A stretch of 64,000 nt of DNA, taken from Rheum nobile (lineage: Eukaryota > Streptophyta > Magnoliopsida > Caryophyllales > Polygonaceae). The notes under the pieces are model-generated. The model did not search any database, was not told where the DNA came from, and worked only from the letters and a program-made list of their open reading frames with translations. Where the stretch lies: positions 1,736,001 through 1,800,000 of the forward strand of contig WOAB01000506.1 in NCBI GenBank assembly GCA_027886185.1, given 5' to 3'. This document shows, in pieces, positions 33,228-44,743 of the stretch; the stretch's first letter is position 1; each line of letters begins with the position of its first letter. Position numbers and translations under genes: made by a program.

Positions 33228-34073
33228 TCATGGCGCCCTGAAACATTTCTTGTAATCGCCACTCCTCATACAAGGTTTCTTCAAACGGGGTTTACCATCG
33301 GGGTCTGGTGAAAGAATCCTCACCCTACTCGGTCCAGGAGCACATGGCTCATTCCTTGGTCTTGCCCTTCTTAGAGCATGCTCAACCGCTTCGTCCATCT
33401 GGCGACGCTCTTCTGGGGAAATCATCTGACTTAGGCGAAGTGCCTCTCGCGAGTCAGGACTCAACATTAGCCTTTTCTGAGCAGGAATAGGCTGTGAGTT
33501 CTCAGATGCATTTTGTGGACCATTTCTTCTTCTGGGAAATACTACCTCGTAAAGCGTATCCCAATCGGCCGAAGTCAATGGCGAGTATTCTTGCTCATGC
33601 GGCAACTCCGGACTGGGATAGATAAACTCAATTCCCGGGTCCTCGCTGCCCACCAATAAGCGCTCTAAGCCATCAGACTCGTGGCCCTGTCCCTCGAGGT
33701 CCTCCTCGGGGTCCTCTTCTTCTTCTGGATCCTCTTCCGGGTCTTCTTCAGGATGCTCTTCTTCTGGATCCTCCTCGGGAATCATCTCAATCATGAAGTC
33801 GTCGTTGTAATGCCCTCTTGCATACCTTGACCACTCCTCTTCATTTTCCGTGTCCTCCCTTGGCTCCTCTGTAGGTTCTGCCACTGGAACCTTGGTCCTA
33901 TCGGACACTAGTACTACTGACTCGGGTAGTACAGTCTTCACCTCCTCGGGTGGACTACTAGATTCTCTGACCTCGAAGCATCGCAAGGGAACTGGAAACT
34001 CAAGCCTCATTGGAGATGGAGGAGCCACCTCGGCTTCTTCCGAGTCCCTTCGAAGAGAAAAACATGCACCCAT
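33228..34073 (-). CDS. Leader ORF between primer site and gag, 281 residues, unrecognised
   Basis: An intact ORF on the sense strand. It starts MGACFSLRRDSEE: Gly2, Cys4 and Ser6 match the pattern for N-terminal myristoylation plus palmitoylation, so a membrane link is possible. The middle (about 95-150) is extremely acidic with EEDPEE repeats. The C-terminal third is arginine-rich and ends PCMRSGDYKKCFRAP. I recognise no known domain. Its position before gag recalls the extra ORF1 of Ogre-type Tat elements, but there is no evident similarity. The lack of stops in an element that has lost its enzymes is notable. Confidence 0.6.
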   Translation of the reverse strand: MGACFSLRRDSEEAEVAPPSPMRLEFPVPLRCFEVRESSSPPEEVKTVLPESVVLVSDRTKVPVAEPTEEPREDTENEEEWSRYARGHYNDDFMIEMIPEEDPEEEHPEEDPEEDPEEEEDPEEDLEGQGHESDGLERLLVGSEDPGIEFIYPSPELPHEQEYSPLTSADWDTLYEVVFPRRRNGPQNASENSQPIPAQKRLMLSPDSREALRLSQMISPEERRQMDEAVEHALRRARPRNEPCAPGPSRVRILSPDPDGKPRLKKPCMRSGDYKKCFRAP

Positions 34074-34290
34074 AACCTACGGGTGACGAGAAAAGAGTTA
34101 GTCTTTCTAAATATAGAAGTTCACTTCCATATCAGACTAAAGAAAATGCACGACTAGATCGGCAGAATAAAAATTTTATTTGGAAATTCAAATCCTTCAA
34201 AATATTTCTCAGTTCAAAACGAGTAAATGGTTTATAAAAAATTTCGTTCCAAGAAAATGTTTTAAAACCCACCCGTTTTAAAATTTTTTG

Positions 34291-34302
34291 GCTCTGATAC
34301 CA
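34291..34302 (-). other. Primer binding site of the chromovirus
   Basis: Minus strand TGGTATCAGAGC, complementary to initiator tRNA-Met, four bases after the end of the 5' LTR. Confidence 0.9.
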
Positions 34303-34306
34303 AATC

Positions 34307-36648
34307 TGTAACACCCCCAAATATATATCCTTGAAAGGTATTACCGCCAGTGACCTCGGATTTCACATCCGAAGCCACCCCAGGCTTAACCCGTTTATAT
34401 AAATCATAAAACAACAGTTATAATACAAAATATCATAACTTTTGATTAAAGCAAATGTTTCGGAATTACATCCATGATTCAAAATACATAATCAAATATA
34501 TTACAGCGGAAGTCTTAATACAAAAAGGACACAAGGGTCTTGATCTAAACGATCACCCGCCAAGGAATCTCAACCTGGTAAAACTCTTCAAAATTCCAAC
34601 TGCCATCATTGTCGTTTCTAGCCTTCATCGGAACTGCAGTTTATCTGATGTGTCGTATTAGACGGATGACACCAGCCAACCATGCAAGGGAATATAACCG
34701 GTTGGTTAGTCTAATGAAATACTATGCAAGGGTAAAACAGAAAGGTTCTAAGTAGTCGTATTAGGTTAGACTCATCGCTTCTCGAATAAAAGTCGATGAC
34801 GATAGTCAACCACCATACTCCTACTGAAATATACGAAAAGGTATGATCAAGAGAAAGGACTCTGAAAGAATGAGTCTTACGGAAACATATGAAGAGAAGA
34901 CTCCAAAAGGTTGAGTCTTATCGAAAAGTATGACAAGTGCTTGGGAACATCAATTTCACACAAGCGTTTTAAAACTGACTTGGTGTTTCGGTTCACGACC
35001 AACCTCACCGCACAATGCGAATTCAGATTGGAAAGAGAACTTTACTCTGACCAAAGTCTAGACGAGTTTCCTAGCTACACTACTTTCTTAGCTGCACTAC
35101 TCGCCTGAGGGTATATTAATTATGTGCACTAAAGCACTTATCTTATTTAATTCCAAAACGTATATTTTACATTATAAGCTTTTAAGATCTCTTCACAAGA
35201 GATATCAGATCTTCTCACAAGAGATATCAAAGGGCATACATCCCAGTGAATACATCCCAGTGAATACATCCCAAATGGCGACACCAGTTGTGTCCACATA
35301 CCCTGAGTAAGGGTAAGGTCATGACCGAAGATACTAGGGAATATCCTCCTAGCACCATTATCAAGAAACCACTAAACCTCGCAAGGTACATAGTGTTCAT
35401 ACGAATACTCGTTTTAACTAAACAGTTAAAACATAAGAGCAATAATTCACATCAAAGCCATCGAGGCCAATAACAGATATAATAGCATTGTTTCTAGCAA
35501 TATATACAACCTATTATAATATCTGTATTTCAATCATATATATATATATAATAGCGTTGTTTCTAGCAATATATACAACATATTATAATATCTCTTTTTA
35601 AATCACATACAGTTATCAAAACTATTCCCAGACGAAAACAATATTCATCCCAAATTAGTTAACAATTAAACAATTGATAATCAATATAAATATGGAATGA
35701 TAAGCAAGAGCGAACCGCCACTTGCCTTAGTTTAGACGAGGCTTAACAAAGCTCAACGACAACGGGTTTTCGGGTCCGAAACGAGGTCAGATATCAGATT
35801 ATGGATTCCTACTAAATGACCCATAACGGAACCCTAAGTTAGATTCGATAACCAAATATATGAATCTAAACAAAGACGAACTAAATCGAAGGAACGGAAA
35901 TCCCAATCAAGACCACAAAACCCAAGCCACAACCACAAGCGCCCAGGCACACCGCGTGTGCGGTGGCTCTGCCACGGGTGCGGTGGCTCTGCCGCGGGTG
36001 CGGTCGTCGGGGACGAAGAACTCTGACGACACGACGAGGAAGAAAACCTCATCGGGGAAGACGATGGGGGCTCGACTCGTGGTGGCTCCGACTTCTGGAC
36101 ACTTAGAACCACCTTGAGAGCACCACCTCCTCCTTCGAAAGCTCCGGCGACGACTGCAGAATTTACCGGCGAGAGCTTGCACTTTCCGACGACAATGGAA
36201 ACAAGAGGGATTTGAGAGTGAGATTCAGATGGAGTGCTCTTCAAGCCTCTCCAGATCTCTCCTTAAATAGAGCCCAAGCAAGCAGGCCAAGCAAGCAACA
36301 CCCCAAACCGCCTCGCCCCCGACCGGATGGAACAAGCAGCTCAGGCGGCGCGACGATCGAATTCGGCGGAGCATAAAAGTAATGATGACGGCGCGAGTGC
36401 GGTGGACTGACCGCGGGTGCGGTGGGTCTGACCGGAGGTGCGGTCAAGGCCAATTTTAAACATATTCGTATCCGAACAAATATTCTAAGCCCTAAAATAC
36501 GTCGAATGTATTTTATTCCACTCAAGGAATTATTACAGAGATCAAGTATTTAACATAAAGTCTGAACTTCTCTGAAAATAATTCGACTACAATACGAGTG
36601 TTTGGAAAACTTACCAAAATACTCTTTAGTAAAATGAGGGGTATTACA
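34307..36648 (-). repeat. 5' LTR of the chromovirus (2342 bp)
   Basis: Plus strand runs TGTAACACCC to GGGTATTACA. It carries three copies of the 20-bp minisatellite (35949-36008) and three of the 21-bp unit, against five and four in the other LTR, and short extra duplications near 35250, 36113 and 36280. Confidence 0.92.
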
Positions 36649-36826
36649 AAATAAACCAAATAATACATAATCTTATTTCAATAAATAAAAATAACTTATT
36701 AAGAGCATAATCACACTATAAATTTGATATAAAGGATCTTAAACGAAATTGTGGAGAAGATTATAACGAAAGATAACTTGGCTCAACGTGGAGATGCCAA
36801 GTGACATCAATCATTTCTATTTTAGT

Positions 36827-37186
36827 TAGGGATGGTAAGAGAGCGGATTCGGAAGAGGGAGTGCCCTCCCCGTCCCTGTCCCTATTTAATCCCTTATTAC
36901 CTAGTCCTTGTCCTTGTTCCCCTCGGGGCCCTGTTCCCCGTCAAAAATCCCCATCCTCGTTCTACAAAATAAACCTTAAAATTAGCTTAAATGCATATAA
37001 TATAGGGTTTAGGATGTGGAGGGTTTGAGATTTAGGATTTACCATCTAGACAATTAGAAAAATTATACATTTAGTAGGGATTCCCATGGGTTTCCTCGTC
37101 CCCGCACCGTGATTAAAAATTTCTCTCACCCCGCCCCTGTTGCGAGGAATCCGTGTGATGATAATCCCCTCCCTTTACCATCCCTA
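36827..37186. mobile_element. hAT-like MITE (360 bp)
   Basis: Ends are TAGGGATGGTAA and its reverse complement TTACCATCCCTA. Eight-base flanks are ATTTTAGT and ACTTTACT (six of eight equal), as expected of an old hAT-type insertion. The inside is C/G-rich (CCCCGTCCC blocks) with no real coding. Confidence 0.65.
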
Positions 37187-39265
37187 ACTTTACTATTGTA
37201 TATAGTTAATAGATTAAATGAAAAAAATTAGTTAATATATGATGTTAAATTAACTAAAACTAACCGATCAAATCCTATAAGAAAATGTCGATCAAAAAAA
37301 CATTTACTATGAAATCATCAATTTGTATATATATGGTTAAATGGAGAAGAAAATCACTCAATATACACACAATAATGTATAATGAAATACTGAATATACA
37401 CAATCAAATATCTCCATAAAAATTGTATTAGATAGCGGGGTAGGGAGGGTGGCACACGAGTGCACCACTGTAAGCAAGTATATAAATACGTGTATAGTGA
37501 CACACACGTATATAGCAATATAAATTTGATTTTTACATAAAATCAAATGAAGAAGATATTAGTGATAGGTTTAGGGTTAAATTAGAAAGAAATTAGTGTT
37601 AGGTTTATGATAGATATTTTTAATTTGTAATTAAATATATTAAAACAAAGTAAAAAAAAATGAGAGAATGACACGTGACAAATGATGAGGTGACTTAATT
37701 AGTGGTGTCATGTGACTTATTTAGGTTCTAGTTTAGTGTATATATATAGTAGATTGTTGTGGAGGTTTTGTATTGGTTATCTTTGTTTTTGATTTGTGTG
37801 ATTCATTTGAATGCAAATTAGAAATTGATTAGTTTATTTATGTGATCGATTTGTATCTAAATTAGGAAACTATATGTAAATTAAGAAGTGATTAGTTCAC
37901 TGTGATTGATTTGTATTTAAATTAGAAATTAGTTTAGATTTATAATACAAATCTTTTCTATATAAATTAATATTTAAAAAAGTGAAATTCTAAGAAAATG
38001 ACTTATGGCATTTTCATTATAGGGGTGCCATGTGGCATAGTGAAGTTTTGTTTTAGTAAATATATATTAAATAGTAGATTGCACTAAGTAGCACTAGATA
38101 TGAAATTTTAATAAGAGTTTTGTAAAAATAAATTTGCACTATATATATTTGGCAATTATGCTTAATTTCTTTGCAAAAATGTTTGATTTTAATGGATAAT
38201 GTGAAATGAAGAAAAGGTAAAATCAAATATTTTTTACTTTTTTCTTTTTGGATGAATTTCATTATATGTCCCAGATTTCATCTTAAGATTCAGTTAATAA
38301 TTATCTCTTTGGTTTATCTCTCCCTCTCCCATGAACCCTAAACCGAGAGGAACGATGGTTTGACGGTGTTGGTATCTGGCCGGCGAGGTTGTGATCGGAG
38401 GTTGCATAGCCAACGGTGGGAGGGCTGCGAGCGGGTGAGCGACAGGTGGAGACACCATCGACAACGATTATGGGCGTGGTGTGATTGGAAAGAGAGACGA
38501 ACAAGGAATTTCTATTTTTTGGAGAAAAAGGGAATTGGAAGAGAGAATAGTACATAACTTGTGCTGGTAGTGGCCAAATCGAGAAGAAAGGGTCGGGTTA
38601 GGGATTGAGAAGAGGTTGACAAGGACAATTTTAAGGTAACATTAAGGGATTCTGGGATTTTTACAATCTGTAAATTTTGGATTAAGGGATTCGAGTATCC
38701 AAGCTCCTCGGCTACTCCCTCGTTGTTGCTTCCACCACTGTCAAGCTTACCCAAGTTTTCTCCTCTTAGTGTATCTACTTTCAATCTTCTTTCGTAAACC
38801 CTAGATTTGTTCCCTGATTTACATTCGCTTTTCCTGGATTTTTAGAATACAATCGCAAAAGACTTAGAGAATATTGATTATGGGTGCTTTCAATTGTTTG
38901 TGAGGTGCTGTTACATGATACACAACTACACATGCAATTGAGATCAGTGCACTTGTATGGGGTTCCATTGATAAATGGTATATTACACTGAACTTTAATG
39001 GCAACTTAGACTATGCTCTTAGACAACAGATAGGTGCAGTGGAATGTTATATTTCCCCTAAAATTCTATCCTCTAATGAAAGATGTCTTATATTCCTCTA
39101 CAACACTCCCTTGTTGAATAATGATCCAACAGATATGGCCTATAGTATATGCTAGTAAACCTTTCTATTTTGGCACTCAAATTGGCTGCTTTGACATTGG
39201 TAGTTTTGGTTTGGATCACATGCTTAGTTTTTGTTGCTTTAAGCAAAACACATTGGATTTTTATC
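37187..39265. other. AT-rich intergenic DNA with possible Helitron ends
   Basis: No supported gene. Two minus-strand starts of the form A|TCTACTAT(A/T)TA lie at 37753 and 38078, about 325 bases apart, each followed by a similar run (ATATAT, then CACTAAAC or TACTAAAAC), like plant Helitron 5' ends. No CTAG-with-hairpin 3' end was found. 38300-38780 has a mixed-composition segment of short ORFs that I do not recognise. Confidence 0.4.
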
Positions 39266-39861
39266 TATGAAGCACGAACACGGACATGGGACACGAAAAC
39301 GGCAGGACACGTGGAAGCGGCAAACCCAAAAAATAGAAAAAACGGACACGGGAATATAAATTGAATTATATATCATTTTAAAGATATTGTAAAGAGGAAT
39401 ATATTAACATTAGTAAGAGATACATAAATAATATCCAATGGCATAAAAATGGTTAGTACTCTTAACAATAAAGAGGTGGGCGCAGGCTGGACGACGGCGA
39501 CACCGGTGAGGAGAGACGACTGGTGGTGGTGAGGAGCGACTACTGGTGGGTGGTGAGGAGTGAAGGGAGTAAAGATCGAAGAGAAGAGCGGTTGGCTGCT
39601 GTTAGCTAGGGTTAAAATTAAAAAGAGGAATTTTTATTTTTATTTTTCACTTATCAAAACACTGCATTTTGATGTCTTAGTGTGTCTTGACCGTGTCCAA
39701 GACGTGTCCGAAATATTGACCGTGTGTCTTGACAGTGTCCAAGACGTGTCCGAAATATTGACCGTGTCTTGACGTGTCCAGCCGCTTCCTGGCCGTGTCC
39801 TGGCGCTTCCCCGTGTCCGACACTGGAACGAGCCCTGCCTAGCCGTGTCCGTGCTTCACAA
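39266..39861. mobile_element. Mutator-type non-autonomous element (596 bp)
   Basis: Ends are TATGAAGCACGAACACGG and, inverted, TGTGAAGCACGGACACGG (16 of 18 equal). The 9-bp flanks ATTTTTATC at 39257-39265 and 39862-39870 are identical, the normal Mutator duplication size. The right half repeats CCGTGTCCAAGACGTGTC units. The left half has a GC-rich stretch (about 39475-39600) that could be captured host sequence. Confidence 0.8.
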
Positions 39862-39870
39862 ATTTTTATC

Positions 39871-40095
39871 AATGTCACTTTTAATAATTTCCCATTGTAT
39901 GCCCTCATTCATGGTTAATGACTATTAGGTTGCAAGTTGTATTGTCATGAGAGGAGGCCTATTACTTCATTTATATCCGCTATATTTTTAAAAATCTTGC
40001 AGCATGTTAGCTTTTGGTTAGAACTTTGGTTGTTTGCAATAACATTATAAGAGTAAGTTGTCACTTATTTTACTACCTGGTTTTATGGTCAATAG
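39871..40095. other. Intron-like or 5' flank of the DUF760 relic
   Basis: No coding. It ends with an AG acceptor candidate (GTCAATAG at 40088-40095) directly before the first recognisable DUF760 codons. Confidence 0.45.
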
Positions 40096-40701
40096 GAGAA
40101 TTGCACAACTGAAAGAGGAAGAATAACAGCATGTAGTTGAAGACATCATGTACATGCTTATCTATAAAAAGTTCTTGGAGATTAGAGTCCCTCTAGTACC
40201 AAACCTTGACAAATGTTTCTACAATTGCATATTGGAGATACTGCCTTTCGGGGAGCTAGATGCCATTCACAGCCTTGAGGTGTTGGAGATGATAAGAGAA
40301 TATTTAACCTATGTTCTTGGTCCGAAGGCGGGATCTAGTGTTATAGTAAGATGGGTCACAACTAAGTTTGAGAGATTGCACCTGAACCAAGTTTATGCAG
40401 CACCAGTGTTATATGGCTACTTCTTAAAGTCAGCTTCCTTAAGGCACCATTTGGAGCGTAATCTGTCGATGTCCTATATTGGCATCATTCCTTCAAATAG
40501 GTGGGCCTTTATTTTCGGATCAGGCTTCTACGGGATAAAGAGCATTGCCCTCGTGGAATTTAGCACCCTGAGATCTACAACTCTGAGTCAAGCGAAGCAT
40601 CCACAAGGAAAACCGCCTCCAAAACTCAAGTCATATCTGCATGCACTTGACCAGGACACATTGCAAGAGTGCTTGAAATTGAGTAAAGTGGCCATGGATC
40701 T

Positions 40702-42039
40702 TGATAGAGGCTAAAGTCGTGTGCCCAATCAAAGTAAAATCCTAAACAAACCTAAACTAGTAGAATAGGCAAGCAAGGGTCGAATCCCATAGAGAATCAA
40801 ATACTATTCCAACGATGTAATTGTATACCAACAAGTAACCAAGGGGGTTTTTGGATGTTTAGTCTAGTAACAAAATAATAATTGGGAAAATAGCTCAGCC
40901 AAACAAATATCCACACTTCAGATTGATAGATCGATCATTGATTATTCCTAGTCCTCAATACTCATGAATGTCCTAATCCTTGTTCTGATATAGTGATCAG
41001 TCCAACTAGTCCTGATAACCCTAACTATCAAATAACCTAGAAGACCTTCTAGATTGAATCTAACAGCATCAATGAATTCAGGAATAGATAGGTGCATGTA
41101 ATACTCAACAACCCGTCAGCATTTAACATACAATCAATTCTCTACACAAACTAAGGGATCAAGATTCTCAATCAGTCTCCTCCAATCCTTAGTATTATAA
41201 TCAATAACAATCTCAACAGGTTGTATAGAAAAGGGGAACCAATAGCATAATAATAATCTTCTCTAGGTTGTCAGGCTAGAGGGAACTACTATTAACAAGC
41301 TATTTGATATCCTAATCAACAAATCAAGGGGAATCGATATACGATCAATGAGATTAAGCACGAGAGAGAATTAAAACAATCATAGAAAGAGTAAAGGAAT
41401 AACCTCACAATCAAATCAACCAAAGGCTTCAATTGTCTGACTAAGTCAATGGTGCTTAGTTCTTCATAGTCTTGAAACAATAAAACTTCAAAGGGAAAAG
41501 TATGCTAAATGGAAACTGATTATGAAAAGCTGCTTGGGAAACTAGGTTAAATAACCTAACCCAAAACCTAATGTAAAAAGATAACAAATAAAATCCTAAA
41601 AGGAAATAATATAAAGTAAACGAAATAAAGAAATTCAAAGAAAAGAAAAATAACAAAAAGTAACTTCGGATGAAAATCCCGGAGGTCCGCTCCGGGTGCG
41701 AGTCCGGGTATTTCCTCGATCGCGGATGGAATTCCGCGGTCGCGGAAATCTCCAATTTGCTCTCGACTTTCTTCGACTTTTCCGTGATCAACCCTTGCCC
41801 GCGGCTGCCCATCCGCGATCGCGGATTGACGCGTTCTTCAGTTCTCCGTCTTCTACGTGGTCTTCTCGTGGTGGCTTCTCCTCAACTTCATGATGTCTTC
41901 AATTAAGCTTCTCCACACCACATATCTACACTTCTTCTTCTCAACTCTAATCTCCGTAGTTGTGCTCTAAATCCATACAAATGGCATCCAAAACACTGGT
42001 AACAACTCCTAGATATGCACTACAAAGTAGTGCTGATCA
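40702..42039 (-). repeat. 3' LTR of the Tat-like element
   Basis: Plus strand TGATAGAGGC to GTGCTGATCA, 1338 bp, highly similar to 43406-44743 and of equal length. It contains CGATCGCGG blocks at about 41715-41750 and 41810-41825. Confidence 0.93.
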
Positions 42040-43405
42040 AATTCCCTCATGTTTAAACCTTACTCGTCCTCGAGTAACCTAAAAGAGACCTACTCCTCTA
42101 ATTAAATCCCCAAGGTCTCAGGAAGCATAAGAAAAACCATCTCCACTAAGAATTTCACCTTAACATGAATCTCCAAGGCACCAGTACATTATGCTCAACA
42201 CAACACAACCTAACATCAACCAAGCTAAAAAGAAAGCAGAGTACTTCCCCCATATCCCGAACACCATAGAGTGAATAACAATCTAATCCTAGCCTCCATC
42301 TATCTTCTTATATCTCCCAGAGTGACCTACCCGAATCCTCCTTATATCACCTCTTCTTATGTCACCACGCTAGGTAAAATGATGATTCCTAATAATCACT
42401 CTTCTTCTTTTCACTCATTTTTCCAAGGCGTCCTTTCGGGTTTTCACCAAGCCAGTCATTTCATTTTTCAATAGATGGGCTCACAATAAACTCACATCAC
42501 TCTTGACCAATTATTACTCCAACCTAATGTTGGTCCAAGCCACCTGCTTATTACCTAAGCCGCCCTTTCGGGTTTTCGACTTATCCCAGGATTTCTATTT
42601 TTGCCTTTTATCAATTTTTGGCTTTTTCTTTTTCTTTTCTCCTCAACGATATAGCAAGTATAGAACACTCCCCCATGCTTAAACATTGTATTGTCCTCAA
42701 TGTAATGAAAGACAAAAAAGAATGAAGCACAGGGAAGGGAAAGAAAATAACTCACAAACGTCGTTGAGTTGGCTTGGACACTGAAGTTGTTGCTGGCGGG
42801 AACTCAATGTAAGCACAAGTCACTGGTGTTACGCCGGTCTTCAAACAAACTCTACCGTGCAACCAAAAGGAACCACTGTAATGTGTAGTGGAATAGCAAA
42901 GGAATTGGGGTTGCACGACCTTCAATGAACACAAAACATGGGGCCCAGATGTAATCGTGGTGTAGACCCTGGTGTTCCTCCTCCTCAGCTGTCAAATGTA
43001 AGGCCATCATTGTTGCCAAATAAAAATGTGGGGCGAATGTCTCCTCCTTGACAACATGATGCGCACCATCACTCTATGGGGAACTCGGACAGTTGGCCGT
43101 CAGTAAAAAAAATTTTTTTCCTTTTTTTTTTGCTAACCCTAAAATCGTCGCGGCGGCCGCGATCGCGGAAACATTTCCGCGATCGCGGATTCTTCTCGTA
43201 TTGTTTGCCGCGGCCGCAGTTGTCAGGCCACGGTCGCGGAAAACCTTATGTTCTTTCTGCGGGTTAATCGAAAACGAAACGAAAATACGAAAACACAACA
43301 AAGAGGAAAAATAAACGATAAAGATAGTGTCTTGTATATCAAATCGGTAAACGAACACGAACAAGAAAATACGTACCTTAGATTCTCCGGCAGCGGCGCC
43401 AAATT
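42040..43405 (-). other. Internal, non-coding part of the Tat-like element
   Basis: Holds the purine tract beside the 3' LTR (minus strand GAGGGAATT), a second TTGAGGACAAT...TAAGCATGGGGGAG block, two CCTTTCGGGTTTTC repeats (about 42430 and 42560), a cluster of CCGCGATCGCGG palindromes at 43150-43235, and the primer site at 43384-43401. No credible coding. Confidence 0.75.
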
Positions 43406-44743
43406 TGATAGAGGCTAAAGTCGTGTGTCCAATCAAAGTAAAATCCTAAACAAACCTAAACTAGTAGAATAGGCAAGCAAGGGTCGAATCCCACATAAAA
43501 TCAAATACTATTCCAAGGATGCAATTGTATACCAACAAGTAACCAAGGGGGGTTTTGGATGTTTAGTCTAGTAACAAAATAATAATTGGGAAAATAGCTC
43601 AGCCAAACAAATATCCACACTTCAGATTGATAGATCGATCATTGATTATTCCTAGTCCTCAATACTCATAAATGTCCTAATCCCTGTTCTGATATAGTGA
43701 TCAGTCAAACCAGTCCTGATAACCCTAACTATCAAATAACCTAGAAGACCTTCTAGATTGAATCTAACAACATCAATGAATTCAGGAATAGATAGGTGCA
43801 TGCAATACTCAACAACCCGTCATCATTTAACATACAATCAATTCTCTACACAAACTAAGGGATCAAGATTCTCAATCAGTCTCCTCCAATCCTTAGTAGT
43901 ACGATCAATAACAATCTCAACAGGTTGTATAGAAAAGGGGAACCAATAGCATAATACTAATCTTCTCTAGGTTGTCAGGCTAGAGGGAACTACTATTAAC
44001 AAGCTATTTGATACCCTAATCAACAAATCAAGGGGAATCGATATACGATCAATGAGATTAAGCACGAGAGAGAATTAAAACAATCATAGAAAGAGTAAAG
44101 GAATAACCTCACAATCAAATCAACCAAATGCTTCAATTGTCTGACTAAGCCAAGGGTGCTTAGTTCTTCATAGTCTTGAAACAATAAAACTTCAAAGGGA
44201 AAAGTATCCTGAATGGAAACTGATTATGAAAAGCTGCTTGGGAAACTAGGTTAAATAACCTAACCCAAAACCTAATGTAAACAAATAACAAATAAAATCC
44301 TAAAAAGAAATAATATAAAGTAAACGAAATAAAGAAATTCAAAGAAAAGAAAAATAACAAAAAGTAACTTCGGATAAAAATCCCGGAGGTCCGCTCCGGG
44401 TGTGACTCCGTGTATTTCCGCGATCGCGGATGGAATTCCACGATCGCGGAAATCTCCAATTTGCTCTCGACTTTCTTCGACTTTTCCGCGATTAACCCTT
44501 GCCCGCGGCTGCCCATCCGCGATCGCGGATTGACGCGTTCTTCAGTTCTCCGTCTTCTACGTGGTCTTCTCGTGGTGGCTTCTCCTCAACTTCATGATGT
44601 CTTTAATTAAGCTTCTCCACACCATATATCTACACTTCTTTTTCTCAACTCTAATCTTCGTAGTTGTGCTCTAAACCCATACAAATGGCATCCAAAACAC
44701 TGGTAACAACTCCTAGATACGCACTACAAAGTAGTGCTGATCA
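43406..44743 (-). repeat. 5' LTR of the Tat-like element
   Basis: 1338 bp, TGATAGAGGC to GTGCTGATCA. CCGCGATCGCGG-type palindromes at about 44415-44450 and 44515-44530. Few differences from the other LTR are visible, so the insertion is relatively recent. Confidence 0.93.

Larger units (their letters stand above)
29572..36648 (-). mobile_element. Internally deleted chromovirus (Ty3-Gypsy) with intact ends
   Basis: Two long LTRs (29572-31983 and 34307-36648) surround only 2.3 kb. Initiator-Met primer site and purine tract show minus-strand sense. Internal coding, read right to left, is an extra leader ORF, the first 140 or so residues of gag, then directly the C-terminal end of integrase; protease, reverse transcriptase and RNase H are missing. 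LTRs above 2 kb and the integrase tail suggest the Del/Tekay group. Flanks are AAATC and AAATA (four of five identical). With intact LTRs and priming sites it could have moved using enzymes from a relative. Confidence 0.88.
40702..44743 (-). mobile_element. Short non-autonomous Tat-like Gypsy element (4042 bp)
   Basis: Two 1338-bp LTRs enclose 1366 bp of non-coding DNA, with an exact target duplication GATCT at 40697-40701 and 44744-44748. On the minus strand the primer site reads TGGCGCCGCTGCCGG, the tRNA-Asp-type site of Tat/Athila elements. The sequences before the 3' LTR (CGAGGACGAGTAAGG, GAGGGAATT) and at about 42660-42710 (TTGAGGACAATAC, GCATGGGGGAG) are Tat hallmarks. No gag or pol is present, so it depended on a relative for movement. 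Confidence 0.88.

Noticed and set aside
41456..44516. A 118-codon minus-strand ORF present in both Tat-like LTRs (41456-41812 and 44160-44516)
   Set aside because: It is in an LTR, has mostly hydrophobic low-complexity content at one end, and is kept only because the two LTRs are nearly identical.
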